DNA of 64,000 bases, taken from Massiliimalia sp050943535. GTDB taxonomy: Bacteria; Bacillota; Clostridia; Oscillospirales; Ruminococcaceae. Below the pieces are notes generated by a model. The model saw only the letters and a program-made list of their open reading frames with translations. It did no database searches and had not been told where the DNA came from. Position numbers and translations under genes: made by a program. Where the stretch lies: NCBI GenBank assembly GCA_050943535.1, contig JBMNPJ010000003.1, positions 62,001-126,000 of the forward strand, read 5' to 3'. Below are positions 1-7,982 of the stretch, piece by piece; within the stretch, counting starts at the first letter, position 1, and every line of letters begins with the position of its first letter.

Positions 1-1
1 T

Positions 2-391
2 TTCTATGGACCATTCCGGGATGCGGCAGGTTCTGCCCCTTCTTTCGGCGACCGAAAGACTTACCAGATGGATTACCACAACGGAAAAGAAGCTATCAAA
101 GAAGCAGAACTGGATTTGCAGGAAGGTGCCGATATCCTCATGGTAAAACCTGCCATGACCTATTTGGATCTGGTACATGAGGTTTCTCAGCGGTTCCCGG
201 TTCCTACAGCAGCTTACAGTGTCAGCGGGGAATATGCCATGATCAAAGCGGCAGCTCAAAAAGGCTGGATTGACGAAGCGGCAGTAGCCTGTGAAACTGC
301 GGTCAGCATTTACCGGGCAGGAGCAGATATTCTTATTACCTATTATGCCAAAGAACTGGCAAAATGGATGGATGAAGGCCGGATTGGCTAA
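2..391 (+). CDS. hemB: Porphobilinogen synthase (delta-aminolevulinic acid dehydratase), 3' part only
   Basis: The gene enters from the left edge and only the C-terminal 129 residues are present. HemB condenses two 5-aminolevulinate molecules into porphobilinogen in the cytoplasm, the second shared step of tetrapyrrole synthesis. The frame opens with FYGPFRDAA, the conserved segment after the first active-site lysine. MVKPAMTYLD carries the Schiff-base lysine that binds the P-site substrate. The reading frame continues from the first bases without an internal start, so the gene is truncated by the window and not broken. It is followed 72 bases later by hemL, the preceding enzyme of the same C5 pathway, so the two likely belong to one heme/cobamide precursor operon. 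Identification is secure. Confidence 0.97.
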   Translation, partial: FYGPFRDAAGSAPSFGDRKTYQMDYHNGKEAIKEAELDLQEGADILMVKPAMTYLDLVHEVSQRFPVPTAAYSVSGEYAMIKAAAQKGWIDEAAVACETAVSIYRAGADILITYYAKELAKWMDEGRIG

Positions 392-405
392 ATAAAATCG
401 AAAAA

Positions 406-440
406 AGGCGGCTGGTCTGTACCGGACACAGCCGCCTGCG
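406..440 (+). terminator. Hairpin between hemB and hemL
   Basis: A strong inverted repeat, AGGCGGCTG against CAGCCGCCT (406-414 with 429-437), lies between the two genes. Only a short T run follows and the hemL ribosome site begins within 15 bases, so it may be a partial terminator or a processing hairpin within an operon. Confidence 0.5.
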
Positions 441-463
441 TTTAAAAAGAGGAGAGATTTGCA

Positions 464-1744
464 ATGACCAGATCAGAACAAATTTTTGAAAAGGCAAAAC
501 AGCTGATCCCCGGCGGCGTCAACAGTCCAGTGCGGGCATTCGGCTCTGTAGGGGGCAGTCCCCGTTTTATCACCAAAGCCAAGGGAACCCAGATTTTTGA
601 TGTGGACGGAAACCAGTATACTGACTTTATCGGTTCTTGGGGTCCTATGATTTTAGGACATAACGATCCGGAAATTTTGGATGCAGCAGTGAAAGCGGCT
701 CAGAACGGACTGAGCTTTGGGGCAGCTACCGAAATCGAAGTGACCATGGCAGAAATAATCTGCTCCCTGGTGCCGTCCATTGATATGGTGCGGATGGTAA
801 ACTCCGGAACCGAAGCGGTGATGAGCGCAGTGCGTGCCGCAAGAGGATTTACCGGACGGGATAAAATTATTAAATTTGCAGGATGTTACCACGGCCACAG
901 TGACGCGATGCTGGTAAAAGCCGGCTCTGGCGTGATGACCAGCGGGATTCCGGACAGCGCCGGTGTTCCAAAAGGCTGTGCAGAAGATACCCTGACCGCA
1001 GTATATAACGATCTTTCCAGCGTCAAGGCATTGTTGGAAGACAATCTGGAACAGGTTGCGGCTGTGATTCTGGAACCGGTTGGCGCCAATATGGGTGTAG
1101 TAGAACCAAAACCGGGATTTTTGGAAGGACTGCGTCAGCTGTGTGACCAGTACGGAGCACTGCTGATTTTTGATGAAGTCATTACTGGATTCCGTTTAGG
1201 TCTGGATGGAGCGCAGGGACTTTACGGTGTGACACCGGACTTGACCACCTTCGGAAAGATTGTAGGCGCCGGAATGCCGGTAGGAGCTTACGGCGGCCGC
1301 CGGGAAATTATGGAGATGATTTCTCCCGTAGGAAAGGTCTACCAGGCAGGAACGTTAAGCGGCAACCCAGTGGCAATGGCAGCAGGGCTTTGCCAGCTCA
1401 GCCGGCTGAAAGCAGACAAAGAACAGATTTACCGTCATATTTTTGATCTGGGAGAAAAGCTCCGCAGCGGGATGCGGGAGATTGCTCAGCGCAGAAGTCT
1501 GCCTCTTTGTGTGACCGGAGTTGGCTCTTTGGCATGTGTATTCTTTACCGGGGAAGAAGTTGTGGACTATGAGACCGCTAAAACTTCTGATACACAGGCA
1601 TTTGCCCGTTATTTCTCCTATATGTTGGAACACGGGTTCTATTTTGCGCCGTCTCAGTTTGAAGCAATTTTCCTCTCTAACGCACATACCAGTGAGGATA
1701 TTGACCGAGTACTGGAAGCGGCAGACAGCTATTTTGCAAAATAA
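464..1744 (+). CDS. hemL: Glutamate-1-semialdehyde 2,1-aminomutase
   Basis: This PLP enzyme converts glutamate-1-semialdehyde to 5-aminolevulinate, the product that HemB next uses. The 426-residue length is normal for the family. IPGGVNSPVRAF at the N-terminus and VNSGTEAVMSAVRAARG are the class III aminotransferase signatures of HemL. The PLP lysine is Lys265 in TTFGKIVGAGMPVGAYGG. The start codon follows AGAGGAGAG at good spacing. It lies directly after hemB on the same strand. Its presence indicates the C5 (glutamyl-tRNA) route to tetrapyrroles, as expected in Clostridia that make corrinoids or siroheme. No anomalies were seen. Confidence 0.97.
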   Translation: MTRSEQIFEKAKQLIPGGVNSPVRAFGSVGGSPRFITKAKGTQIFDVDGNQYTDFIGSWGPMILGHNDPEILDAAVKAAQNGLSFGAATEIEVTMAEIICSLVPSIDMVRMVNSGTEAVMSAVRAARGFTGRDKIIKFAGCYHGHSDAMLVKAGSGVMTSGIPDSAGVPKGCAEDTLTAVYNDLSSVKALLEDNLEQVAAVILEPVGANMGVVEPKPGFLEGLRQLCDQYGALLIFDEVITGFRLGLDGAQGLYGVTPDLTTFGKIVGAGMPVGAYGGRREIMEMISPVGKVYQAGTLSGNPVAMAAGLCQLSRLKADKEQIYRHIFDLGEKLRSGMREIAQRRSLPLCVTGVGSLACVFFTGEEVVDYETAKTSDTQAFARYFSYMLEHGFYFAPSQFEAIFLSNAHTSEDIDRVLEAADSYFAK

Positions 1745-1746
1745 AA

Positions 1747-1794
1747 AAACGGTCCATCCCTGTGAACCAATGATTTACAGATCTGGATGGTTTG
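1747..1794 (+). terminator. Imperfect hairpin after hemL
   Basis: CCATCC at 1754 pairs with GGATGG at 1785-1790, with partly paired flanks and interior, just after the hemL stop. The T-rich stretch after it is weak, so termination is likely but not certain. Confidence 0.45.
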
Positions 1795-1828
1795 TGTTAC
1801 AATGAGCTCATAGGGGTGTGAGTGTTGT

Positions 1829-2209
1829 ATGAAGTTGATTGTGGGGGCGCCGTTTCAGGGGAAGCGGGCTTTTTTGGAAACTTTACTGGATTCTGACCGG
1901 GCGAGGATTGAAGATGGCAATCGCTGTGATCTGTCTGATTTGGAAACAGCCCAGGCGGTGGAGCGGTTTCAGCTGCTGGTACGCCGTATGGTGGAAGAAC
2001 AGATTCCGGTTACTGAAACCATTGACCGGATACTGTATCAAAATCCCAATTTGATTGTGGTCATGGATACTGTGGTTTGCACCGGGGAAGAATCTGCCCG
2101 GGAACTTTGCTGGCAGCGTGCCGCAGGACAGGCAGGCATTTATCTGGCTTCTCTGGCAGAGCAGGTATACCATGTGGTTTGCGGAATTCCCACAAAAATT
2201 CGCGGATAA
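1829..2209 (+). CDS. Short CobU-like nucleotide-binding protein
   Basis: The 126-residue product resembles the adenosylcobinamide kinase/adenosylcobinamide-phosphate guanylyltransferase family (CobU/CobP), which attaches the GMP handle in cobalamin nucleotide-loop assembly. The N-terminus MKLIVGAPFQGKRAF is a plausible P-loop (GxxxxGK). The C-terminus, with LASLAEQVYHVVCGIPTKI, matches the CobU ending (LAAxADEVxLVVxGxPxxLK). Typical CobU proteins are about 170-190 residues, so roughly a third of the usual middle, including the guanylyltransferase histidine region, is shortened or absent. There is no frameshift sign. It may be a divergent cobinamide kinase or a relative with another role. The preceding hemB-hemL genes supply tetrapyrrole precursor, which fits a corrinoid role. 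Family assignment is moderate, exact activity is open. Confidence 0.6.
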   Translation: MKLIVGAPFQGKRAFLETLLDSDRARIEDGNRCDLSDLETAQAVERFQLLVRRMVEEQIPVTETIDRILYQNPNLIVVMDTVVCTGEESARELCWQRAAGQAGIYLASLAEQVYHVVCGIPTKIRG

Positions 2210-2305
2210 TGGAAGTGATGGACGGATTGTTTCCCTTTTGGCTGGGGGAGAATCCGTCCTTTTTTACACAAGTGCTGTAAACGGGAAAGCAAAGAGGTGA
2301 GTGAT

Positions 2306-3127
2306 GTGAAACAGGAATGGTTATTCCAGCAGTTTTCTCAGTATCCCAAAGATTACTGTAAAACAAAATACCCTGTTGTTTTGCTTCACGGACTCAACTT
2401 TGGGGATCACCGGCCGTTAGATTATTGGGGAGATGTCCCCAATGTCCTGCGCTGTCTGGGCGGAAGGGTATATTTCGGCGGGCAGGATGCCTGCGGTTCT
2501 ATCTGGGACAACGCCAATCAGATCGCAGTGCGCATTCGTCAGATCCAGCGGGCGGAGAGGATAGAAAAAGTGAATCTGATTGCCCATTCCAAAGGAGGAC
2601 TGGAAGCCAGATACTTGGCTTCCGGCTGCGGTATGGGACAGGACATTGCTTCTATTATTACCATCTCTACCCCACATCACGGATGCAAAACCCTGACCGG
2701 GAATTTTGCCGCCCGTATTTTCTCCCCTTTGGTGGTGTTGGGCGAAAACAGGTATGGCCGGATTTTAGGAGATCAGTATCCTGATTTTCGGGAAGCTGCC
2801 GGATGTATGAGCTGGGAGCGTGCACAACAGTTTAACCGGCGCTATCCGGATGTGCCGGGGATTTTATACCAGAGCTGGGGTGCAGAGCTATCCCGTTCCC
2901 GGGAAGACCCGTTGATGGCGCTGTTTTACAGGGTGTTTTATGGATTGGACGGGGAAACGGACGGATTTGTTTCCCCGCAGTCTTCCCAATGGGGGGAGTA
3001 TCGCGGAACTCTTTTTAAAATTTCACATCAGCACTTAACCGGATTTCGGCGCAGACCTGGAAAATATTTTGACCCCTGTCGGTTTTATGTGGAATTGGTT
3101 CATGAACTGGGAAAAAGGGGATTGTGA
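2306..3127 (+). CDS. Alpha/beta hydrolase, lipase-like
   Basis: The product is an alpha/beta-hydrolase resembling bacterial triacylglycerol lipases and esterases. YPVVLLHGLNFGD carries the oxyanion-hole HG motif. NLIAHSKGGLEARY contains the nucleophile elbow G/A-H-S-x-G, and TISTPHHG is the segment after the elbow seen in true lipases. A late histidine (ISHQHLTGF) is a candidate for the catalytic triad. No signal peptide is visible, so it is probably cytoplasmic. The start is a GTG at 2306 preceded by AGAGGTG. An in-frame GTG at 2297 exists but overlaps that ribosome site. Substrate cannot be told from sequence. It is downstream of the CobU-like gene and ends at a strong terminator. Confidence 0.75.
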   Translation: MKQEWLFQQFSQYPKDYCKTKYPVVLLHGLNFGDHRPLDYWGDVPNVLRCLGGRVYFGGQDACGSIWDNANQIAVRIRQIQRAERIEKVNLIAHSKGGLEARYLASGCGMGQDIASIITISTPHHGCKTLTGNFAARIFSPLVVLGENRYGRILGDQYPDFREAAGCMSWERAQQFNRRYPDVPGILYQSWGAELSRSREDPLMALFYRVFYGLDGETDGFVSPQSSQWGEYRGTLFKISHQHLTGFRRRPGKYFDPCRFYVELVHELGKRGL

Positions 3128-3140
3128 AGGTTTGCAAAGA

Positions 3141-3182
3141 CAAAATGCAGGCTGCAAAAATTTTTTTGCAGCCTGCATTTTG
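3141..3182 (+). terminator. Intrinsic terminator after the lipase-like gene
   Basis: A perfect stem CAAAATGCAGGCTGC with GCAGCCTGCATTTTG flanks an A/T loop, followed by T-rich sequence. It closes the upstream unit before the adenylyltransferase gene. Confidence 0.85.
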
Positions 3183-3194
3183 TTATGATATAAT
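3166..3194 (+). promoter_or_regulatory. Candidate promoter of the adenylyltransferase gene, inside the terminator
   Basis: TTGCAG at 3166-3171 and TATAAT at 3189-3194 are 17 bases apart. The -35 box lies in the right arm of the preceding terminator, so terminator and promoter overlap. Confidence 0.55.
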
Positions 3195-3306
3195 TAAAAA
3201 TAAATTGATTTTAAGGATGTCTGCAGATTGAAGACAGTTATCCTTGACTTGTTTTATAGAATCAAGTGTTTTTACAGGAAATGGTTATGAGATGGAGAAA
3301 GCGGCA

Positions 3307-4176
3307 ATGCGGAATGAACAGCAGATATTTGATCTCATTTTAAATTTTGCAAAACAAGAGGAACGGATTCGGATTGTGATGCTGGAAGGATCCAGAACAA
3401 ATCGTTGCATTCCAAAAGATGATTTTCAAGATTATGATATTAAATTCCTAGTAACAGATATGGATTGGTTTCAGAAAAGTGACCAGTGGCTCAACCAGTT
3501 TGGGACCATAATTATGATGCAGAAACCGGAAGCTATGGAACTTTTTCCACCTGATCCAAAAGGATTTTTTTCTTATATTATGCTGTTTGATGATGGAGTG
3601 AAAATAGATTTAACTCTTCTTCCTGTAGAAAGGCTGGAAGAATATTTGACCTGGGACAAGCTAATGCAGGTATTGCTGGATAAGGATCATCGGATTTCCT
3701 ATGATATTGTTCCAACAGATGAAGATTACCATGTAAAAAAGCCGACAGCGGGGGAATATGATGATTGCTGCAATGAGTTTTGGAATGTGACTTCTTACAT
3801 TGTAAAGGGATTGTGCAGGAACGAAATTTTATTTGCTGTAGATCATATGAATCAAATTCTGCGTCCGGAACTGCTTCGCATGTTATCCTGGAAAGTAGGG
3901 ATCAAAACAGGGTTTTCTCTTAGTGTGGGGAAAAACTATAAATTTCTTCCCAAATATCTTTCCAAAGAATTGTGGGAGCGGTTGCTTTCTACATATCAAA
4001 TGAATGGGTATTCACAAATGTGGAACGCACTGTTTACGTGTCATCAGCTGTTCCGAGAAGTTTCCAAAGAAGTGGGGGAAGAATTGAGGTATCCTTATCC
4101 GCCTTATGATAAAGGGGTAACTTGGTATACCAAAAAACAATATGAACAATATGGGAGCGTCGGTTATGAACAATAG
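3307..4176 (+). CDS. Aminoglycoside 6-adenylyltransferase family protein (AadE-like)
   Basis: The 289-residue protein matches the ANT(6)/AadE family, which adenylylates streptomycin-type aminoglycosides. The nucleotidyltransferase motif is VMLEGSRTN followed by DDFQDYDIKFLV (G-S-x-DYD), and KIDLTLLP supplies the third acidic residue. The family-typical opening MRNEQQIFDLILNFAKQ fixes the start at ATG 3307, preceded by GGAG. Upstream in-frame ATGs (3292) are less likely. Family members in gut Clostridia are often chromosomal and intrinsic, and not all confer resistance, so the substrate is unproven. The composition (AT-richer than its neighbours) and single-gene setting could fit horizontal transfer, but no mobile element flanks it. 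A permease gene follows after 36 bases. Confidence 0.88.
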   Translation: MRNEQQIFDLILNFAKQEERIRIVMLEGSRTNRCIPKDDFQDYDIKFLVTDMDWFQKSDQWLNQFGTIIMMQKPEAMELFPPDPKGFFSYIMLFDDGVKIDLTLLPVERLEEYLTWDKLMQVLLDKDHRISYDIVPTDEDYHVKKPTAGEYDDCCNEFWNVTSYIVKGLCRNEILFAVDHMNQILRPELLRMLSWKVGIKTGFSLSVGKNYKFLPKYLSKELWERLLSTYQMNGYSQMWNALFTCHQLFREVSKEVGEELRYPYPPYDKGVTWYTKKQYEQYGSVGYEQ

Positions 4177-4212
4177 TATATTTCAGATCAATTGGGTTTG
4201 GGGGAAAATAAA

Positions 4213-5319
4213 ATGGTGACCTTTTTTCGTAAAGAGCCGGTACTTTGTGTTTCTGCAGTCTGTGCAGTGATTTCCATGTTTTTGGTTCCTCCCAGTGCCC
4301 AGTATATTGAGTACATTGATTTTCGGGTATTGGCACTGTTGTTTTGCTTAATGGCAGTGATTGCCGGGCTTCAAAAATGTGGGGTTTTTGCGGTGCTGGC
4401 CCAGAAGCTGCTGGAAGGCAAACGCCAATTGAGGTTGCTGTATTTATTTTTGGTGCTGCTTCCGTTTTTTGCGTCTATGCTCATTACCAATGATGTGGCA
4501 TTGATTACCTTTGTCCCCTTTGCAGTTATGGTATTGGAACTGGTGGGAAAACAGGAGGCAATGATTCCTGTCATTGTACTGCAGACCATTGGAGCAAATC
4601 TGGGGAGTGCTGCTACGCCTGTGGGAAATCCCCAAAATCTGTTTTTATATGAGCAGTACCATCTGTCTGCCGGGCAGTTTTTTGGTGCAGTGATCCCTGT
4701 TGCAGTGTTTTCTTTGATTGTTCTGACAGGAGTATGTTTGTTTTGGTTTTCCCGTCAGCGTCTGGAAATTTCTTTTCCAGAACAGCAGCACATTACTTCA
4801 ATGAAAAATGTAACTGTGTTTTTTGTGTTATTTCTGCTGTGCCTTTTGTGTGTATTTCGGATCCTGCCGTATGGAGTACTGCTTCTTTTGGTGTGCGCTG
4901 GTTTACTTTTGGCTGACCGGGGAATTTTCCGGGATGTGGATTACGGACTGCTGGCAACCTTTGTCTGCTTTTTCATCTTTGCAGGAAATATGGGCAATTT
5001 AACACCAGTACGGACCGTTTTGGAAAGCTGGATGAATGAAACGGCTCTTTATACCTCCGCAGCAGCCAGTCAGGTAATCAGCAATGTGCCTGCCGCAGTA
5101 CTGCTCAGCGGGTTTACTGATCACTGGAAAGAGCTTTTGCTGGGTGTAAATATTGGAGGATTGGGAACCCCTATTGCTTCTCTTGCCAGTTTGATTTCTT
5201 TTCGGCTGTATATGAAAACCCAAGGTGCCCGCAGCGGAAAGTATCTTTTGTTTTTTACCCAGGCAAACTTGCTGGGACTGCTCCTTTTGTTCTTGCTGGC
5301 ACAACTGGTTTTGCTGTAA
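4213..5319 (+). CDS. SLC13/ArsB-type ion permease
   Basis: This is an integral membrane transporter of about 370 residues with about ten hydrophobic segments, belonging to the citrate/ArsB/NhaD ion-transporter superfamily. TNDVALITFVPFAV and SAATPVGNPQNLFLY are the two hairpin-associated signatures (TND...P and NPQN) of this group, repeated in diverged form as ISNVPAAVLLSG in the second half, showing the usual inverted duplication. Substrate could be a dicarboxylate, sodium/proton or oxyanion and is not determined. ATG 4213 follows GGGGGA at 8 bases, and is preferred over a TTG at 4192. The gene ends at a hairpin shared with the convergent MATE gene. Possible co-transcription with the preceding AadE-like gene rests only on spacing. 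Confidence 0.8.
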   Translation: MVTFFRKEPVLCVSAVCAVISMFLVPPSAQYIEYIDFRVLALLFCLMAVIAGLQKCGVFAVLAQKLLEGKRQLRLLYLFLVLLPFFASMLITNDVALITFVPFAVMVLELVGKQEAMIPVIVLQTIGANLGSAATPVGNPQNLFLYEQYHLSAGQFFGAVIPVAVFSLIVLTGVCLFWFSRQRLEISFPEQQHITSMKNVTVFFVLFLLCLLCVFRILPYGVLLLLVCAGLLLADRGIFRDVDYGLLATFVCFFIFAGNMGNLTPVRTVLESWMNETALYTSAAASQVISNVPAAVLLSGFTDHWKELLLGVNIGGLGTPIASLASLISFRLYMKTQGARSGKYLLFFTQANLLGLLLLFLLAQLVLL

Positions 5320-5361
5320 AGTTTCAGAAAAATAATTGTGATTTATCTTGGTGCAGAAAAA

Positions 5362-5385
5362 AAGAAGTGCCGTTAGGCACTTCTT
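5362..5385. terminator. Bidirectional terminator between permease and MATE genes
   Basis: AAGAAGTGCC and GGCACTTCTT form a perfect 10-bp stem with a GTTA loop, with A-rich sequence on the left and T-rich on the right. It serves the convergent genes on both strands. Confidence 0.85.
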
Positions 5386-5396
5386 ATCATTATAAA

Positions 5397-6770
5397 TTAT
5401 TTGTTTTTCATTGGTGCGATTTCTTTTTGATAAATGTGACGTAAAAAGACTGTACAGATCACAACAGAGGCCACTTCTGCAATTGGGAAAGAGAGCCATA
5501 CATATCCCAGCCCTCCAAAATGGGCCAGTAAAAATGCAGAAGGAAGCAGCACCACCAATTGACGCAGTACAGAAATCCAAAGACTCAGCATTCCGTGTCC
5601 CAATGCCTGGAACAGGGAGGAAGAGACAACTGCATATCCAGCAAATAAAAAGCTAAGGCTGATAATCCGCAATGCAGGGATCCCGATAGAGAGCATATTT
5701 TCTGAAGCATTAAAAATACTCAGCAGCTGGGTAGGGAAGATTTGGAAAATGGCCAATCCAATCAGCATAATGGACACTGCGTAAATGACACTGAGCTGAA
5801 TAGTTTTAATAATCCGTTCTGGTTTTTTTGCTCCGTAGTTATAAGCCACAATGGGAACCATACCGTTATTTAAACCAAATACTGGCATAAATACAAAACT
5901 TTGCAGTTTAAAGTATACGCCGAATACAGCAGTAGCAGTGGAAGTAAAGGAAATCAGAATTTTATTCATGCCGAAGGTCATGACGCTGCCGATGGAAGCC
6001 ATGATAATAGAGGGAACACCCACTGCATAAATTGCCCGAATGATGTTTGCTTTTGGACGAAAATGGCGCAGATCCAATTTAATTTCAGGATTTTTTCGGT
6101 GATTGAGGAACATGGCTAAAATAAATGCGATAATTTGTCCCATAACAGTTGCCGCAGCAGCACCTGCAACTCCCATTTTTGGGAAGCCCAGCAGCCCGAA
6201 AATAAAGATTGGGTCAAAAATGATATTGATGATAGCGCCCAGTCCCTGGGTAATCATGGTATAGAATGTGCGCCCTGTGGATTGGAGCAGCTTTTCAAAT
6301 GTCATCTGTCCAAACAAGCCAAAGGATAAAACGGTACAGATTACCAGATAGTCTACACCATATTGAATAATTTCAGCATCATTTGTTTGGAGCGCAAAGA
6401 AAATTCGGGAGAAACAAATCCCTAAAACAGCAAATACAGCATAGCTGCACAGACCTAAGAAAGCCGCATGGTCAGCAGTTTGGTTTGCCCGTTCAAAATT
6501 TTTCTCGCCTAAACTTTTGGAAAGCAGGGCGTTGACACCAACACCGGTTCCGGTTGCTACAGCAATCATTAAATTTTGTGCGGGAAAAGCCAGAGAAACG
6601 GCTGTAAGAGCATTTTCGCTGATTTGGGCTACAAACATACTGTCCACAATGTTGTAAAGCGCCTGAACCAGCATGGAGATGACCATGGGTACAGACATGG
6701 ATACAAGCAGCCGGTTGACAGGCAAAACACCCATTTTGTTTTCCTGTATCACGGTTTGATTTTCTGACAT
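5397..6770 (-). CDS. MATE family efflux transporter
   Basis: The 457-residue protein has about twelve membrane segments in two homologous halves and the multidrug and toxic compound extrusion architecture. Signatures include SMPMVISMLVQALYNIVDS near the N-terminus and GIPSIIMASIGSVMT at the start of the second half, as in Firmicute MATE pumps. It probably exports cationic or amphipathic compounds using a sodium or proton gradient. Its start lies 1 base after the stop of the cytidylate-kinase-like gene, so the two are surely one transcript from the promoter at 7435-7463. A MarR regulator is transcribed divergently next to this pair and a palindrome lies in the leader, so regulation by that protein is a good inference. 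Confidence 0.93.
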   Translation of the reverse strand: MSENQTVIQENKMGVLPVNRLLVSMSVPMVISMLVQALYNIVDSMFVAQISENALTAVSLAFPAQNLMIAVATGTGVGVNALLSKSLGEKNFERANQTADHAAFLGLCSYAVFAVLGICFSRIFFALQTNDAEIIQYGVDYLVICTVLSFGLFGQMTFEKLLQSTGRTFYTMITQGLGAIINIIFDPIFIFGLLGFPKMGVAGAAAATVMGQIIAFILAMFLNHRKNPEIKLDLRHFRPKANIIRAIYAVGVPSIIMASIGSVMTFGMNKILISFTSTATAVFGVYFKLQSFVFMPVFGLNNGMVPIVAYNYGAKKPERIIKTIQLSVIYAVSIMLIGLAIFQIFPTQLLSIFNASENMLSIGIPALRIISLSFLFAGYAVVSSSLFQALGHGMLSLWISVLRQLVVLLPSAFLLAHFGGLGYVWLSFPIAEVASVVICTVFLRHIYQKEIAPMKNK

Positions 6771-6771
6771 A

Positions 6772-7359
6772 CTACTGTGCCTCCTTTTTGGCCATTCGAA
6801 TGATTTCTTCTGATACTTGATCTAATCCAATGGTGCTGTTGAACATTACATGATAGTTTTGCGGGTATCCCCATTTTTCGTTGGTCACATGAGCATAATA
6901 GGTTGCTCGCTGTTTATCGTATTTTTCCAGATAGCTTTCCATATGGGAATGTTTTTCTAAATAGACAGAAGAAGCTCGGTTTACTTTTTCTTCCATAGGA
7001 GCGTAAATAAATACATGCAGACAATTGGCATGATTTTTTAAAATGTAGTCAGCACATCGGCCTACAATCACACAGGGCCCTTTTTCCGCAATGTCTCGAA
7101 TGATTTTTGCTTCGGTCAGATAAACTTGATCCTGAAGCGGCAGGTTTTGACTGTCAAAATACAGATTATATAAAAAACTGGAAGTTTGTATTTTGTCTGC
7201 CTTGGCTACATATTCTTCTGACAAACCGCTTTCAGAAGCGATCATCTGAATGAGTTTTTTGTCATAAAGAGGGATGCCCAGTGCTTCTGCAACCTGCTTT
7301 GCAATCAGGCGTCCTCCGGAACCGTGTTCACGGCTAATGGTGATAATCGGGTATTGCAT
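6772..7359 (-). CDS. Cytidylate-kinase-like P-loop protein
   Basis: The 195-residue product belongs to the cytidylate-kinase-like family (AAA_26 type). MQYPIITISREHGSGGRLIAKQ gives the P-loop in the GSGGR form characteristic of this family, and CVIVGRCADYIL is the following strand. True Cmk proteins phosphorylate CMP and are about 225 residues, so this shorter form is a paralogue of unknown substrate. It precedes the MATE pump by one base in the same transcript. Such kinase-transporter pairs suggest that the kinase modifies a compound handled by the pump or senses a nucleotide, but this is inference. The start follows AAAGGAGTG on the minus strand. Confidence 0.85.
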   Translation of the reverse strand: MQYPIITISREHGSGGRLIAKQVAEALGIPLYDKKLIQMIASESGLSEEYVAKADKIQTSSFLYNLYFDSQNLPLQDQVYLTEAKIIRDIAEKGPCVIVGRCADYILKNHANCLHVFIYAPMEEKVNRASSVYLEKHSHMESYLEKYDKQRATYYAHVTNEKWGYPQNYHVMFNSTIGLDQVSEEIIRMAKKEAQ

Positions 7360-7379
7360 AAAATCACTCCTTTACATAT

Positions 7380-7397
7380 TAGTTTCAAAGGAAACTA
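7380..7397. promoter_or_regulatory. Palindromic candidate operator in the kinase-MATE leader
   Basis: TAGTTTC-AAAG-GAAACTA is a perfect 7+7 inverted repeat with a 4-base spacer, located between the minus-strand promoter and the start codon. Size and position suit a MarR dimer site. Confidence 0.6.
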
Positions 7398-7434
7398 TAT
7401 ATACAAAAAAATAAAACCAACACAAACATTAATC

Positions 7435-7463
7435 ATTATAAATCATCTTATTTTATTTGTCAA
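7435..7463 (-). promoter_or_regulatory. Consensus promoter of the kinase-MATE operon
   Basis: On the minus strand TTGACA (7458-7463) and TATAAT (7435-7440) are separated by 17 bases. Both boxes match consensus exactly, implying high basal activity and hence need for repression. Confidence 0.85.
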
Positions 7464-7475
7464 ACAAGGAAATTA

Positions 7476-7504
7476 TTGACATAATTTGTTATTTTACATA
7501 AAAT
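7476..7504 (+). promoter_or_regulatory. Promoter of the marR-type gene
   Basis: TTGACA (7476-7481) and TAAAAT (7499-7504) are 17 bases apart. Direct repeats of GGAAATTATT at 7468-7477 and 7517-7526 flank it. The two divergent promoters have their -35 boxes 13 bases apart. Confidence 0.8.
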
Positions 7505-7540
7505 AAAAGTTGCAATGGAAATTATTTAGGAGGCGTCAGA

Positions 7541-7978
7541 ATGGAGAATCCTCAAAGAGATATGCTCAAAGACATTTCTTTGGTTTATCGCAAAACCCAA
7601 ATGTATTTAAATGAACGTACAAAACAGGTACAGTTAAGCAGTGGATTGGCGCCGTTTATTATGATCACCTGTGAAAATGGAAAAATGACCCAAAACCGGT
7701 TTTGCGAACTGCTGGATATCAGTAAAAGCACAGTAACCAAAATGCTCAGTAAACTGGAAGCTTTGGGTTATGTTACTAGAGTGGAAAATCAGGATGATGC
7801 AAGATCTGTGGATGTGTATCCTACCCAGAAAGCCAGAGAAATTTATCCTTATTTAATTTCTATTGGTCAGGATTGGATGGATGAAATTACGCAGGGACTC
7901 ACTAAAATCGAGCGGAGTATTTTTTTAGAAATGCTGGAAAAGATTTCTCTTAATACCAGCCGTTACTTTGAAAAATAA
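7541..7978 (+). CDS. MarR family transcriptional regulator
   Basis: This 145-residue protein has the MarR winged-helix fold. QNRFCELLDISKSTVTKMLSKLEALGYVTR is the HTH with recognition helix, and ENQDDARSVDVYPTQKARE is the beta-wing and start of the following helix (the D-x-R motif of MarR). The flanking N- and C-terminal helices would form the dimer interface. It follows AGGAGG at ideal spacing. The gene is divergent from the kinase-MATE operon, with palindrome TAGTTTC-N4-GAAACTA in that operon's leader, so it most likely represses the pump and responds to a pump substrate. Autoregulation is possible because the two promoters lie back to back. Confidence 0.93.
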   Translation: MENPQRDMLKDISLVYRKTQMYLNERTKQVQLSSGLAPFIMITCENGKMTQNRFCELLDISKSTVTKMLSKLEALGYVTRVENQDDARSVDVYPTQKAREIYPYLISIGQDWMDEITQGLTKIERSIFLEMLEKISLNTSRYFEK

Positions 7979-7982
7979 TTCT

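Noticed and set aside
2297..2305. GTG at 2297 as start of the lipase-like gene
   Set aside because: It overlaps the only ribosome-binding site; the GTG at 2306 is better placed.
3307..4176. Mobile resistance island around the AadE-like gene
   Set aside because: No integrase, transposase, terminal repeats or direct repeats were found nearby. Only a lower GC content hints at transfer.
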